Shown here: one piece after another, positions 46,760-59,251 of the stretch
Layout: each line of letters starts with the position of its first letter
How positions within the stretch are numbered: the first letter of the stretch is position 1
Origin: Punica granatum
Taxonomy: Eukaryota; Streptophyta; Magnoliopsida; Myrtales; Lythraceae
Reading direction: 5' to 3'
Length of the DNA: 64,000 bases
NCBI RefSeq assembly: GCF_007655135.1
Contig: NC_045129.1
Location: 8,432,001 to 8,496,000, forward strand
Notes under the pieces: generated by a model
Told to the model about the DNA's origin: nothing
The model's database searches: none
The model's input: only the letters and a program-made list of their open reading frames with translations
Made by a program: the position numbers and the translations under genes

Positions 46760-49144
46760 ATGTTTTGTTAGCAAGTTTCCATTCTTATCTGCTGCAACGG
46801 ACGGACAAAAGGAGCCAAGCCAACAATTGTATTCAGGGATGAAGCCAAGAATTTCTACCGGTTAGGTAACTCGTAAAAAAATACAATAAGCATTCCGATA
46901 TTTGTATTATATACTCGTAAGTTCCATAAGGGGTATAGAGTATAATCCGATCCGTTACAATATATGTCTCATTTTCAGTGCTTGGAGCCTGGTAGTCGTG
47001 GATTACTTGTTGCGATCGGATATCAAGGAATACCGAAGCATAATGCATGACTCTGGATATATAATGTGATTACTAGCATAATGACCTCGAATCGTATCAT
47101 CGCATCAAGTTCAACTTCCAAACATCAGGTGATGTGGAGGTGTGCCGCAAGTCGTAGTTAGAATCTGATTTACACTAATTTAACTTCGAGCAATTTCCAA
47201 ACCGGAAATTCTAATAATAGGAGAATGAAATGGAGAAAGATCATCTAATTCCTCGCAACTGAAAGAGGAAACATGGCCTCATAAGAACTGAAAATGGCAA
47301 GCTCTGCTAAAACATAAACACGCACCAACCACTCCTTGGACCGAATCAGATAACTGTTCGGTACATCGCGGCGGCAATGTAAGCAACAAGGAGAAAATTT
47401 TAAATGGTCCTTCCTCACAATAATGTGGTGAGGAAGAACATATAAGATTATTTTAATTAAAAATATTCATCATAATTAATCGAGTGATTAGCACACATTA
47501 TTCTGTTTATTACAATTTAATTGGTACTTTCTCACGTCACGTGACGAGATAGGATCACCGAAGAATCTCTTAAGCAACAAGGGGACCTCGATGATGTAAT
47601 TCCCGTCCTCCATATATTGGCGACAAGACGACAGCTTGTTTTCCATGTGTGTATTATGTTCGGACCAATTACTATGCCGTCCGAAACCGTATGATCAGAT
47701 TCTCATAATCTCAGTATTAAAGAAATAAGTGAGCACAATCCAGCCATGGTTACGGAGAAATGTCCAGCTATTGATTAGGAGAAAAATCCGATCCTGGTTC
47801 ACCTGGATTCCTCGATACTGGATGTTAACCACGTGAAGGAAATGAGTGCTGTCCACATTTGTAGGGATATTAGTAAATTCCCATCCATCCATCCATCCCC
47901 ATCCATCTCATCCACATTTGTCGGCCCGCGCACCTATCTGCCTGCCTTGGGTTTGTGGGCTTAGACCATGTGGACCAGTTCTGTCGGTCCACTAAAATTT
48001 CAAGCCCAAATTGTTTAAACAGTACAAACTAACATGATCGTGGTCCTGGCTTAATTGAACGCGTTGATGGACTAAATTCATGGTCCAAACCCAAACCCCA
48101 ACACCACCCACCCCCCCAACACTCCCCACGTATTTTCAAGCATATCATGAATCAATATTTCAAGTAACCAATCAATATTTCAAGTAACCAAGTGAATTGT
48201 ATCATTTTTTTCCAAAATTAGGTAAATCAATATATTTTTTTTACTGATATTTATTTAATTTATGTTCGAGAGATAGAATGATATATTTTGATTATGTATA
48301 CCATTCTTCTAAATGTTTTTAGAATTTTTATTTTTTCTCATTTATCCCCTAATAATATCAATTTAATAAACTTATGAACAACAGAGATTAATGAGTAGTT
48401 TAATTCATATGTATTATTGAATTCGATTTCTGATTTTATATTTATAAATTCAATTGTTTTATTGTACATTTTTGTTTATAACCCGCGCGTGTTGCACGGC
48501 CCAAAAGCAAATAATTGAAATAATGTCCTCCCGTGGTAGGAAGGAAAACGTCAATTCAAACCAAAACCCTCTTTGAGCCTTATAAAATAAAAGAAAAAAA
48601 TATAAAAGTAATTACTTTATATATATCTATATAGTTTATTACGAGTAATAATTAATTATTTTTCTTTACCATGAGGTGTTTTAATTTATCCTTGATGGGG
48701 CATATGACGAAATCAGGCCTCGGGTTTGTTGAGGAGAGAAGTGATCGGTCAAGAAGATTAAACAGTCAAAAAAATTATACGGAAAGTAGAAAATGAGTAT
48801 ATTAATTAATTTTTATTAATGTGATTAATTCAAATAATTCGACGCTTATTCCCTTTAGATAAAGTTTCGAATTTGAGTCTTACAAATGAAAGAATTCCAC
48901 ATTAAGAGAGTTTTACTTTTACTAGTTAATTAGACTTTCGAATATCAAGTTGCACCTTCGGAATTATTATTAGACGTATGACGGAATTATTATATATAAG
49001 CCAGAAGAAGCAAAAATCCTTGACGGAATGCTTACCGAGGGCTAGCTAGTGAGACAAATCCACGAGCGAGAGCTCACTTTAAGTATTCGGATGGCATGTA
49101 GGGATGGATCCAAGATTTTAATAGGGGCAGAGTCTTTTTTTGCT
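46760..49144. other. Spacer upstream of the UGT709-type gene
   Basis: Near 46838 a fragment GGGATGAAGCCAAGAATTTC resembles the end of the 206-bp hAT MITE at 32 kb. A CCAT/CATC run lies at 47883-47912, and a 22-bp tandem ATCAATATTTCAAGTAACCA near 48150-48190. A GCGCGTGTTGCACGG sequence near 48485-48499 resembles ends of widespread plant repeats. No gene recognised. Confidence 0.45.
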
Positions 49145-49436
49145 GGATTAAAGGCTAGATCAGGTTATTGATCCGCTGTGACTGTCCCAATTAAGGGAAT
49201 CTAACCGCCATAAAATGTTCATTTCGCAATAGCTCGCTGAGACTTTTACTCAACTTAATTACCACAATCCCACCAACATACTAGTGGATTAAGTCTAAGG
49301 CGCACTGGATCAAATATTATGGGCTGGCTACTACAATCTCATAATATACCCACATGGTGGCGAGCTCCACGTCCTCAATGAGGTTCGAACTCGTAATGTT
49401 CAAGTGGAGCGCTTGAAATTTAACCATTAGGCCACC
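49145..49436 (-). mobile_element. tRNA-derived SINE
   Basis: On the minus strand it begins GGTGGCCTAATGGTTAAATT (A box) and about 50 nt on has ACGAGTTCGAACCTCATTG (B box, a near-perfect tRNA T-loop sequence), followed by a body of about 230 bp ending near CACAGCGGATCAATAACC. This is the clearest SINE head in the window. Confidence 0.7.
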
Positions 49437-50530
49437 TTGTTTGTGGTAATTGGGGGGAGTCTTGGTTGAATATTGGTGGCATAAAGCAAAAAAATTACAT
49501 AAGGCCTTTAAAAACCTATTTTATTTCAGTATAACAGGTTAATAAAATTAACATAGAATTTTTATTTTAAATGACTGTAAATTAATAATTAAAATTTTAT
49601 AATAAATTTCTCCTTACATTTTATTTGAATCATTTTCAACGACTTTTTTCTTTCTTGAATCAAGATAAGAGTAAAAATTATTAGAAAAATCACCAAAAAA
49701 TGAAAGTCAAGGGAGAAATTAAGAGAAAATTTGACGAGTTACTCAATAAAAAAACATATGAGTAGAAGAACAAAATTAGTTTAATTGAGCATTACAAAGG
49801 ATAAACAAATTCAAACAGAACAAAGAGAATGAGAGATCCCACAAATAAACATTCTTAAAATCACACTTACAATGATATGAATTGTTAGTTACACACTGTC
49901 AAAGAGCTATTAAATACCCGTGAGTGTTAGGAGAATTAATAGGAACAATCTTTAAGATTATTTAGCATTTTTGTTGAATTTATGGATAGTTGATGGATAG
50001 CAGAATTAGGAATTTTAGAAAAAGTGAGCAATAAGTTGATGGTTTATAGCGAGAAAACTAAAATTTATGAAATTAACTATTTTAAATGTGAGTGACTATA
50101 TGAAATTAATTATGTTAGAGTAGGCTAATTAATGCAAATAAGGAAAATGAGTTTTATTAGGAATTAGTTTGGCAAGTAAATTTATTATAGATTAAGTTAG
50201 GTAATTTAATGTTAGGGCCCTTATGAAATTAGTTATGTTAGAGTAGGCTAATTAATGCAAATAAGGAAAATGAGATTATTTAGAAATTAGTTTGGAAAGT
50301 ACATTTATTATAGTTAGGCAATTTAATGTTAGAGGCCTTAATCTTCTGTGGAAACAAGTAAATCTATCATAAACTAAACAAGGCAAATTAATTTACCGAA
50401 AAAATGAAATTTACCCAAAAAAACAAGGCGAATTAATCTTAGGGGCCTTAATCTATAATGGATGTATTGCTTAAAATTGGAGGCCTAAAGCAATTGCTTT
50501 ATTTGCCAAGCCATTGAGCCGACCCTGCTT
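49437..50530. mobile_element. Candidate hAT remnant with internal duplication
   Basis: The right end at about 50505-50530, reverse complemented, reads GCAGGGTCGGCTCAATGGCT then TGGCAAATAAAGCAATTGCT, like the end of common plant hAT elements. The left side near 49455-49500 has a degenerate GGCATAAAGC block. The body is AT-rich without transposase. Confidence 0.4.
50100..50340 (+). repeat. Tandem duplication, two units of about 120 bp
   Basis: Unit 1 at 50100-50221 and unit 2 at 50222-50340 both contain ATTATGTTAGAGTAGGCTAA-type sequence and AATGCAAATAAGGAAAATGA, with about 10 differences including two small indels. Confidence 0.85.
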
Positions 50531-51512
50531 TTATTCTCGTTGAAACATAATCATTTCATTCATGAGAGTTATTATAATGGTCTCTTGGAGGCTCGATCAT
50601 GGTCGCATATATTCTCTATGAAGACATGAGAATAATGTTTCATTTGGTCACTATGTTGGGTTATAATTACAAGTTGAGGATCTTACTGGGAATCATAGTA
50701 GAAAAAGCGCAATAAAATGAGTTCGAACCTATCTTCTGTAATTTAGGTATCATCTTCCTTCAATTTTTGTTTTTTGCCTTTTGTTTGCATCTCCTTAGAG
50801 GTTGTGAGTTTGGATGAAATGAGTTTTATTTGTTTACAAACAATATAGAAGATTGACAGTAACATAAAGTAGGGGAAGACTTATATATTATACATCTGAG
50901 AAATTATTCATAAAAAACCATTTCGTGAGAACTATTCTCATTTTACATATATAAATAATATATATTACTCTTATTGTACCAAAAATATTCTTTGTAACTT
51001 AATAACATAAATAACATATATTGCTTTCATTTTAATAAATTTAATAAATGTGGTACTCAATAATTAAAAAAAAAAAACACACAACCTATGCACGTGCAAA
51101 GCACATGTTGGTCCACTAGTGTGACTACAAAATACGACATGGTAAATTCAAGCTTGAGGCTGACAGAAAGAGAGGCAATACATGTAATTAACATGATAAT
51201 GTGCCGTCTTTCGTGGTCGCAGTCATGAATCTGATTGGTATGGAACAATCACGAAGCTGCATAATTGACCACTTTGATCAGCTAGTCCAATTGTACTTTG
51301 AGGGCATATATAATTCCGTAAATGCAGAATAATAGAAAGGACACTTCTTTTACGTCTCCTGATTACAATTCTTTTATAGCAATATACTTTGCACACGCGC
51401 CCTATTGTAACCGAAAAAAAAAAAAAGAGTAAAGTGGCAGAGTAACTTATTCACGTCACAAGTACATATTATTTTCCTCTTTTAAAGGACTTATTATGAT
51501 ATAAACAAGAAA
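50531..51512. other. AT-rich spacer downstream of UGT91 copy 2
   Basis: Contains A run at 51066-51077 and 51415-51426. CTATGCACGTGCAAAGCACA near 51085 resembles ends of a common plant repeat. No coding region. Confidence 0.5.
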
Positions 51513-52937
51513 TTATTTGTTGCTTCTTGTCATTGGTCTGTTTGCTTTCATATGATTGAGCAAATTATCCATGTATTGCTCTTGAAGATGTGGGTTTCCC
51601 AGCACCTCCTTCATCTCCTTTGCCTTGTCTCTGTAAACCTTTCCTTCCTCCTCCACCAAAACTAGCCTCAGCGACTCGGCGACGTCGTCACTCGTAAACG
51701 ACCCGTCTGACTCATTCCTCGGGATCGGATACCCCATCTTCTTCTCCTCCATAAACCTAACATTGAGCCCTTGATCCGAGAGGAGTGCGAATAGTATGAG
51801 AGCCCTCTCGAAACACAGTGCCTCAACCACGGAGCCCCACCCTGAGTGAGTCAGGATCCCACCCACCGAGTCGTTGGCGAGTATACTTACTTGAGGCGCC
51901 CATGTCGTCCATACGAAGCCCCTCCCTTTCACCCTCTCCTCAAACCCATCCGGCAGTTTTACACTATCGGTATCGGAGGAGCCGAGTTGGGTCCTGAGGA
52001 CCCAAAAGAATGGCAGCCCGGACTTCTCCAACCCTAAAGCGATCTTGGTTAGTTCATCTTGACTGGGTTTGGCCTCGCTTCCGAATGCTACGTAAACCAC
52101 AGAGCTTTTCCTCTGTAAGTCGAGCCACTGCTTGATGCGCTGCCACGATTTGGTTTCATCTCTTGAGTTGCAATCACCAGCACTAGGAGGGGGCAACTGA
52201 CCGACCGGAAAGACGGGCTTCTGGTGGAGTTCCTCAAGCAGCTTCAGCCACTCGGGCTCGACCTCATAGCTGCTCCTGAGGGTGATAATGTCTGCACCTT
52301 CCTCTGCCGCTCCGAACCGGTGCATGTCGGACACTCCAGATGCATTCCCCTCGACGGCATCGAAGATTCTCTTTATGGCGAAATAGGGAAACGCGACGTG
52401 CGTCTTAAACGGGACCCACTCTGGAGGCACGGTGAAGTCCTCCGGCCTCTTCCTGTGATCGCCACCCATCGAGGCCCAGGTGGGGCCAGTGAAGACCAAG
52501 GTTGCAGCTATGTAGATGCTAAACATGGCTGTCTTGATGCCCAGATTTCTCGCGATCGGGCCGAGCCAGTAAGGTACGAAGTCGTATATGACAAAGTCCG
52601 GGGCCAAGGACTCAAGAAGCCTTGTCATGGGCTCACGAAGTAAGTCGTACGCTTTCTTCAAGTATTGGACCTTGTCATAGGTCAGGTCGCTGGTGGCCTC
52701 GGCATTCTCCGGGAGGTTTTCCACGGCAGGAAGTGGGATCTTCACGAAATCGATGAGGGTGGTGAGCTCTGGGGAAATTCTCGGGAGCCGATCGATGTTT
52801 TGGGGGGTTGACACAAACGAGATTCGGTGACCCTTTCTTGCCATATGCTTGGCGACCTCAATGAACGGAATCATGTGGCCGAAGGCCAGCCATGGGAACA
52901 TCACTATGTGGAGCTCATGGTCAACAATCTCCGCCAT
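51513..52937 (-). CDS. UGT91-type glycosyltransferase, copy 2
   Basis: Single-exon ORF of 474 residues starting MAEIVDHELHIVMFPWLAFG, the full length for group A UGTs. Catalytic His is in FGHMIPFIEV; the partner Asp is probably in VIYDFVPYW. The C-terminal PSPG donor box reads WAPQVSILANDSVGGILTHS, GWGSVVEA and ends LLSDQ. Box position 10, normally His (LAH), is Asn here, and position 16, normally Phe, is Ile; position 23 is Gly. These could reduce or alter UDP-sugar binding. Otherwise uninterrupted. It is expected to be a soluble cytosolic enzyme transferring a sugar from a UDP-sugar to a glycoside; acceptor and donor are not deducible. Same orientation as copies 1 and 3. Confidence 0.92.
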   Translation of the reverse strand: MAEIVDHELHIVMFPWLAFGHMIPFIEVAKHMARKGHRISFVSTPQNIDRLPRISPELTTLIDFVKIPLPAVENLPENAEATSDLTYDKVQYLKKAYDLLREPMTRLLESLAPDFVIYDFVPYWLGPIARNLGIKTAMFSIYIAATLVFTGPTWASMGGDHRKRPEDFTVPPEWVPFKTHVAFPYFAIKRIFDAVEGNASGVSDMHRFGAAEEGADIITLRSSYEVEPEWLKLLEELHQKPVFPVGQLPPPSAGDCNSRDETKSWQRIKQWLDLQRKSSVVYVAFGSEAKPSQDELTKIALGLEKSGLPFFWVLRTQLGSSDTDSVKLPDGFEERVKGRGFVWTTWAPQVSILANDSVGGILTHSGWGSVVEALCFERALILFALLSDQGLNVRFMEEKKMGYPIPRNESDGSFTSDDVAESLRLVLVEEEGKVYRDKAKEMKEVLGNPHLQEQYMDNLLNHMKANRPMTRSNK

Positions 52938-53000
52938 AGTATATTCTTCGTACAGAGAGGGGCAGGCAAGAGAAGCACACTGATTTTAGTTCAAAGATAG

Positions 53001-53010
53001 TTTATTTATA
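53001..53010 (-). promoter_or_regulatory. TATA box of UGT91 copy 2
   Basis: TATAAATAAA on the minus strand, 64-73 bases upstream of the ATG; a good plant TATA match. Confidence 0.55.
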
Positions 53011-54545
53011 GAGTGAGATATACCTAGGGCGCAATGATTATTTATTTTTCCTTTTATATCACCGCCTGAAGTTCATAAGTATAATGTATCTCAGCTAATT
53101 CAAAAATTCGAGTCCGACGGTCCATTAAGAGATAAATTTCTCCTAATCATAGACAATCTTCATTGTCACATTATTTGAACATGAAATTTTACTTAAAAAA
53201 AACATACGCTGTTCTAATATACGATAGTGAAACAATTAGATGGAGCTACTGGGGTCCTGTGGATTTTTTTTCTCGGTGGAAGCTACTGTGAATTTTTAAA
53301 CAATAGATACGTCACGAGTCTAATTTTACGATATATATATATATATATATATATAATCAGATGTTGCTATCAATTTGGAAGAACTAAATCACGTGGACTA
53401 GTGGTTATTGTGATAATTCTAGGCATAAAGCATATATGTTGCGTATGCAAAAATTCTATCTCCCAGCTCCCGTCAAATACGCCATCTCTCGATGAAAACG
53501 TGTTGAATAAATCATAATTTATTAGAGGAAGAGTATTATAATCTCGAAATTTGGACGGCGATAACATAAACTTTATAAATCCAAAAGGTGTGAATTCCAT
53601 TTCTCTCTCCTCTTTTTTTTTCTCTTTTTTTTTTTTAATTCCATTTGTGCGCTTAGAGGTCACCATGCATATGATTGATTAGGTATCAGACCTAATCCAT
53701 AGTCGACATCTTTCTCAAATTGGAGCTTATGCAAAATCACAGGTTTCTATGATCTGTTTTGAGTTAAAAAAACGGTAGTAAGATAAGAAGAGCAAATATA
53801 TCTAGTAATCACCATAAGCATCATTTAGCTCAAAATATATAAAAAGAGTATATACTTTCCTCATATATCTTTTGTTTCTTATTCTGCATATAAGAGTGCA
53901 GTTGGTAAACTATATTTCATGTGGATGAATTAAACTTCTAATGTACAGTTTATCAGTTCAAAATTCATTTGAAGTATTCCGTGACCAGGTTTAAGTTAAT
54001 GTCTGAATAAAAATTAATCTCAATTGATATATTAAAAATAGATAATAAAGTAAAAATCACAACGGCAGCGTTAGGACCGGGGGTGGGAGATGGATTTAAT
54101 AATTAATTCATCTTTCAGTAAGCATGAAGGCCCATGCTTGTTGGAATTATTTATAAGAGAATAATACTTAAAATATGAATCTATAAACCAGAGGAAGAGG
54201 AAGCAAAATCCTAGACCAACACATCCGACCAGTATTAGTGAGACAAAGATACAAGATGAGATAGTACCACGTCACCAAGGTCAGACGGTGTGACCACCCA
54301 ATCAATTAGCTAATGAGGCGTGTGCTTCTCCAATTTCACAGTCTAATTGAATTGTGTAACGCTACTTGGCAGTATTGATATGGCACGATTCAATCACTAT
54401 TACAATTAAAGATTACGGGTTGAGTTGGATCTTTTTTTTCCTCCAAAAATATCCCTACTCTTTCTCCTGATTCATATAAGGTGATACTAACATACTTACA
54501 GCGGTACAAAATATTTTGGCGATGCTAACAAACTTATAATAACTC
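53011..54545. other. Spacer upstream of UGT91 copy 2
   Basis: An AT microsatellite at about 53331-53354 and T-rich low complexity at 53608-53638. No gene or element border recognised. Confidence 0.5.
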
Positions 54546-54720
54546 TTCACTTTCACATAATGCCTCATGCAAATCTTCTCATGCCCAGCCGGCAGCCGGC
54601 AGCCGGCAGCCCGCCGGCTTGTTTACCCACCTTCACTTTCACATAATGCCTCATGCAAATCTTCTCATGCCCGGCCGGCCGCCGGCAGCCCGCTGGCTTG
54701 TTTACCCGCCTTCACTTTCA
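54546..54720 (+). repeat. Minisatellite, two units of about 86 and 79 bp
   Basis: Unit 1 at 54546-54631, unit 2 at 54632-54710, and the first 10 bases of a third. Each has TTCACTTTCACATAATGCCT, CATGCAAATCTTCTCATGCC and a GC-rich core of CCGGCAG repeats, then GGCTTGTTTACCC. The units differ mainly by one 7-bp CCGGCAG copy. Confidence 0.9.
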
Positions 54721-55713
54721 ATTCTTATTGTTTTGACCGATTGAATTTAGGCCTCTTGCCGTCATCTTCCGCAGGAAATTCGATTATCAGTTGAAGCTGC
54801 TATTGCTGCAATGCCTTTGAGGATTTATCCGCTGCCCCTGGTATGCCTTCATATCTCGTTATTCATTCAAATGGCCATCTTCTATTGGATTGGGGTACGT
54901 AATCATAACCCCCTAGCCCTTTTCCCTGCCATGGGGGTCGTCCCCCTCTAACTCGATGGGGGATTCAACGAGCCCCTAAGGGTCGAGGGCTCGACCCTTC
55001 TCCCTTCAACCACTGGCCTAACGAACCATGGGCCTCTCACCTTTAAGAAGGGGGCCCATTAACGATCACCTCGAAGGAGGGACCTTGCTGGCCCCTCCCC
55101 CAAGCTAAAGGGCCGAAGGGCCCACTCTTGGGACTAATAATGGGCCTCGCTCAACCTTATTCCAAGTAATCGGCCCACACACCAATTCACTGGGCTTCAT
55201 TGGGCCTGAACCTCCAGATAGGAGCCCACAACTCAAATAAGGCCAATATGAACTCACGTCTAGTTTTTCGGTTACAAATGAGGTCATTGTCTAATACAAT
55301 GAAATATAAATTCTAAATAACTAATAAATGAATACAAGCAGTCTCACTAGGTATTGAATATGCGATCTATAGATTACCAGACGAGAACAAACTCTACTGC
55401 GCTGCATTCTCTTTTTACTCACGTATAGTTTAACTTGCTAAGTCCATCTGATTTGCAGTTCAAGAGCAACAAGATAGCCACTGTGAGTTTTTTTATAAAT
55501 ATTTCCCCTTAGCTGGTTTAGTGAGCTAACTGTTTCATTCCTAGTGATAGGGTTCTCTTTCTCATATAGATATTAACTTGAGTGTCGGAGAGGATTACTC
55601 GAGAACAACTCTTGAGTCCCCTATTGTCCCTTCCTTTGTTTTTATGGATTAGGACCTTCACAATAGTGACATGAAACAGGAGAGCTTTGAAAGGAAATCA
55701 AAGAGTAGCTTTT
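54721..55713. other. Spacer with a GC-rich repeat-like block
   Basis: 54900-55220 is GC-rich with many GGGCC/GGCCC and CCCCT strings and no coding similarity, probably a repeat. 55258-55400 is a SINE-like repeat copy (listed separately). Confidence 0.45.
55258..55400 (-). repeat. Dispersed SINE-like repeat copy
   Basis: GGTTACAAATGAGGTCATTG, then AATACAATGAAATATAAATT, AGTCTCACTAGGTATTGAAT and CAGACGAGAACAAACTCTAC in family order. Confidence 0.5.
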
Positions 55714-55856
55714 TGTTGAGATACATTATCCCCACATGGAAAAATTGAGAACGAAATCACAAGTTTATATGAGACTTGAGTCCAGCAACCTATCAGCTTA
55801 AGTTTTTAGGTTGCAGATGGGTTCAAATCCGTTTAGGCCCAAGTTGAAATCTTACA
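55714..55856 (+). repeat. 5' LTR of the TRIM
   Basis: 143 bp; shares AACCTATCA, TTTTTAGGTTGCAGATG-type and TCCGTTTAGGCC with the 3' LTR, with roughly a dozen differences. Confidence 0.9.
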
Positions 55857-56157
55857 TGGTATCAGAGCGAGTTATGCTTCCGCGTGCTCATGTGGGCTCA
55901 CACCATGCCATATTCAGTTTCGAGGCAGCCAAGATTGTGCCTCATGTTAATCGGGGCCAAGAGTGGCCTAGTCTAGTTCCGATGTAGACAAAGGTGCACC
56001 TCTAGTTAGGCTCGAGTGTGGAGCTCGAGGCTAGTTTGATATTTGTCCCCCTTGCACGAGCACGGAAGAGGATGCCTGGCTCGTGGTCAATTGTTAAGGG
56101 CGGGTGTTTAAGGGCATGCGACACGTGTTAGACCACATGTTGTCACGTGAGGACGGG

Positions 56158-56298
56158 TGTTAAGATACGTTATCCCATATGGAAAAATTGAAAAAAAAAT
56201 CACAAGTTTATATAAGATTTGAGTCCAACAACCTATCAACTTAAACTTTTAAGTTGCAGATGAGTTCAAGTCCGTTTAGGCCAAGTTGAAATCTCACA
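56158..56298 (+). repeat. 3' LTR of the TRIM
   Basis: 141 bp, aligned end to end with the 5' LTR. Confidence 0.9.
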
Positions 56299-56303
56299 CT
56301 TTT

Positions 56304-58437
56304 GGAATCGAGGAAGAGGAGAAGATCAGCTATGTGTTGATTTCGAGAAAGATCTTAATAGGAGAAAGATTCCATCCCGATTCTTATCTAATGACTTACA
56401 TAAAGATGGGCCCATCTTTTTAAAGAACTACCAAAGCTCCGGTCAAAGGATCAGTAAAACACTGATACGCCTTATATATATATATATATATTTGATGAAG
56501 TCAAAAGTTAAACTTTAAATGAAAAGTGATAACTCACATTAGTTCAATTAAATAAACTGTTGTGTTTTAAAATTTTTTATAAACTTCTCTTGTGTAAACC
56601 TTGAAAAAAATTACGTAATACCCCTGTAAAATTTTGTATGCCAATTAGTTTTTCGGATAGTAGGAACATACCAAAAGAATTTTGTATGTCATAGCAGCGC
56701 ATGGCTTCCCATTTGAAGCCTCAAACCATGAAAGCCGGCCTGATAAGACATTAACTATGGAGCTGTATATAATTGCCTTTACAAATGTTTAACCTAAAAA
56801 AAGAAAATAAAATTAATAATATAGATCTCCATAAAATTTATTCAGGTTACTACTATAGTATATTTTTCTTGTTTACAAGATATATTTATCATAAAAAAGC
56901 TTAGGTGCTTTTTTCAGCAAAATTATAGGAGACAATGAGATATTGCTATCGCAATTTCGAGATATCGAATATTAAATATATATTTTTTCTCTCAATAAGT
57001 GTGCTTTCCGAAGGTCAAACTCGTATTCTCCTCCTTATGAAGATTGAAGTTACTTACTAGGGGTATGCACAGATACCAGATAGACCCGGAACCTTTTGCA
57101 ACCTACCCATTAGGGTGGGGTCTGGGTAAATCCAAAAAATAATATTGTAGGATCTTGGTAACAATTTAAGGAACCAGTGAAAATAAATTTCGATTTTGGT
57201 TCTACTGTACACGATACCCAGAACCTATATGTGAACCTTATTTCTTTTATTATTATCATTATTATTTTAATATTTCATAGTAACTTGAATTACATATTTG
57301 ATAAACATAATAAAGTCAAATCCTATGTCTAAACCAAGGGTAAGTAATCCTTCAGTATTTCTTTATTATTATTATTTTATAATTCAATTGAGATATTTCT
57401 TTCATCAACTTTGAATTTGATATTTTAATTAATTTACTTATTTTTATAAAGTTTGATTTAAATCGTCATAACAATAATAGTAAATTAATTTTTGTTGTTT
57501 TACATTCGTAAGCTTTGTTTAGGAATGATCTTCACTCCATTCCAACAATAATAGTAACTCATCAATTTCTAATTTACTCTGTAATACATATATATATATA
57601 TATATTAAATTTTATATTATTTAACAATATGACTAAATTTTAATATTTTAAAATTTCTATCTTTAAATGTTTTAATAATGATTAGCAAAATGCGCGGACC
57701 TTAGTCTAGTTTACATATAAAGTTTTGCATACTAAAAACTCAATTTGACGTGGTTGAGGCAAGTCCAAATAATTGCGATTTGATACCTTTTTCTGGGTGG
57801 TTAGGAGGCAAAGATTTGGCACTTTCAACCAATAAAGATAGTACAAAAACCTCACTGTATGATGGATCATGTACAAGCCCACTTGTGAGAATTAATTTGA
57901 TACGTACTCTTGATTTTAGATGAGAACACGTGTCCCTAATCAAACCTCCTTTCTCAATTGTTGGATCGATATGCTTGATGTTATTTTTGTCATATGTAAG
58001 ATTTGCTTTTTCTAATTTTTTTGATGAAATGGTGTGTATTTTCAGTTTATGAATTGAGATTAATTCTGTTCAAATCAACTTAATTCTAAGTACCAGATAT
58101 TTTCAATAAGTTTGGCCCAAGATTTACAAGTAGAGTTTGCGTATTAGGAGTTCAACTTGCTAATAAATTACATCCTCATAGTTAAGAGCTTTGGAGTTTC
58201 GACAGTACAAAAAAACTCACTGTATGAATGATCAAGTCATTAGTTTTTTTTTAATCTTTTAAATGTAAATATACTCATAATTTCTATTTAATCCTTTTTC
58301 GAACAGTCTTTTGGTCCTTCTACTGGCCTCGAAACTAATGCCGAAGGGTGAAGTCATCGCTCATCTGATGACTAAAATGGACGAAGAGACCACTTGAGAA
58401 GAGGAAGGAAAGTTATATATTTTCGGACAAAAAAAAA
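56304..58437. other. AT-rich spacer
   Basis: TA microsatellites at about 56474-56491 and 57587-57603. 57060-57250 has a GACCCGGAACC...ATACCCAGAACC repeat-like block. AAAATGCGCGGACCTTAGTC near 57686 resembles ends of common plant repeats. No gene recognised. Confidence 0.45.
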
Positions 58438-58590
58438 AGTACAAGGGAAGGCTCATAGATTTACTATGATAAAATAAAAATTTTAATACTTAATTAAATT
58501 ACACAGATAATCTTATAGCGAATATCAAATTTAAAATTTCTTAATTATTAAGACGAAATCACGCGTTACTACACTATAATTTTTTTTTAT
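58438..58590 (-). repeat. Dispersed SINE-like repeat copy
   Basis: GTACAAGGGAAGGCTCATAG, TATGATAAAATAAAAATTTT, AATCTTATAGCGAATATCAA and AATCACGCGTTACTACACTA, in family order. Confidence 0.55.
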
Positions 58591-59251
58591 ACAAGGAACG
58601 GAGATTTAATGTCTCATTTCGTACGTTTAGGCCGTGCCCTGTTAATGGCAGTAGTTGCTCCCCTAACCTCATGCAATTCATAATGAATTGTCAGTAAGGA
58701 CGATAACTTACAATAGCTCAGATCCGATTCATAACTTTCTTCTGGAATAGAGTGGGCAATGATTTATTCCAAGAAATTGCCAACTGTTCAAGAGTATTAT
58801 AAAACTGGAGTTTTTCTCCTAAATAGACTTCTTTTTAGAACTTATTCTAAAACTAGAGTTTTATTGAAAATAATTTCCAATCTAGACTTGTGTGTGTTAA
58901 ATTCTTTTCAATTCAATCCTTATTTCTTTTACTCTTTTGAAAATATACTTAAAAATACTCTTATATCTTATTTGTGAAATATGACCATTTTCCGGTTCGG
59001 TTCATTGATTAGCCTAATCTTTAAAAATATTAGAACTTAGATAACAATTAATCGGTTCAGCTACTTTGTACTAAATTCTTATGAGTCAAACTTAAATTGA
59101 AGTGGAGCTCGATACTTTTAAAGACACTTATATGTCTTATTTACCAAATACAATTTTTTTCCTTTTCAGTATACCGGTTAACCGAAATTTTTACAAACAC
59201 TAAATTTAGATAAAATTTAATTGGGTTTGGCTAAGTTCATCGCAAAATTTA

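Larger units (their letters stand above)
55714..56298 (+). mobile_element. TRIM (miniature LTR retrotransposon), 585 bp
   Basis: Two LTRs, 55714-55856 (143 bp) and 56158-56298 (141 bp), starting TGTTGAGATACATTATC and TGTTAAGATACGTTATC and ending CTTACA and CTCACA. A primer binding site TGGTATCAGAGC (55857-55868) complementary to initiator tRNA-Met directly follows the 5' LTR; a purine tract GAGGACGGG (56149-56157) precedes the 3' LTR. CTTTT is repeated exactly on both sides (55709-55713 and 56299-56303). The 301-bp interior has no coding capacity, so it must have been mobilised in trans. Confidence 0.93.
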
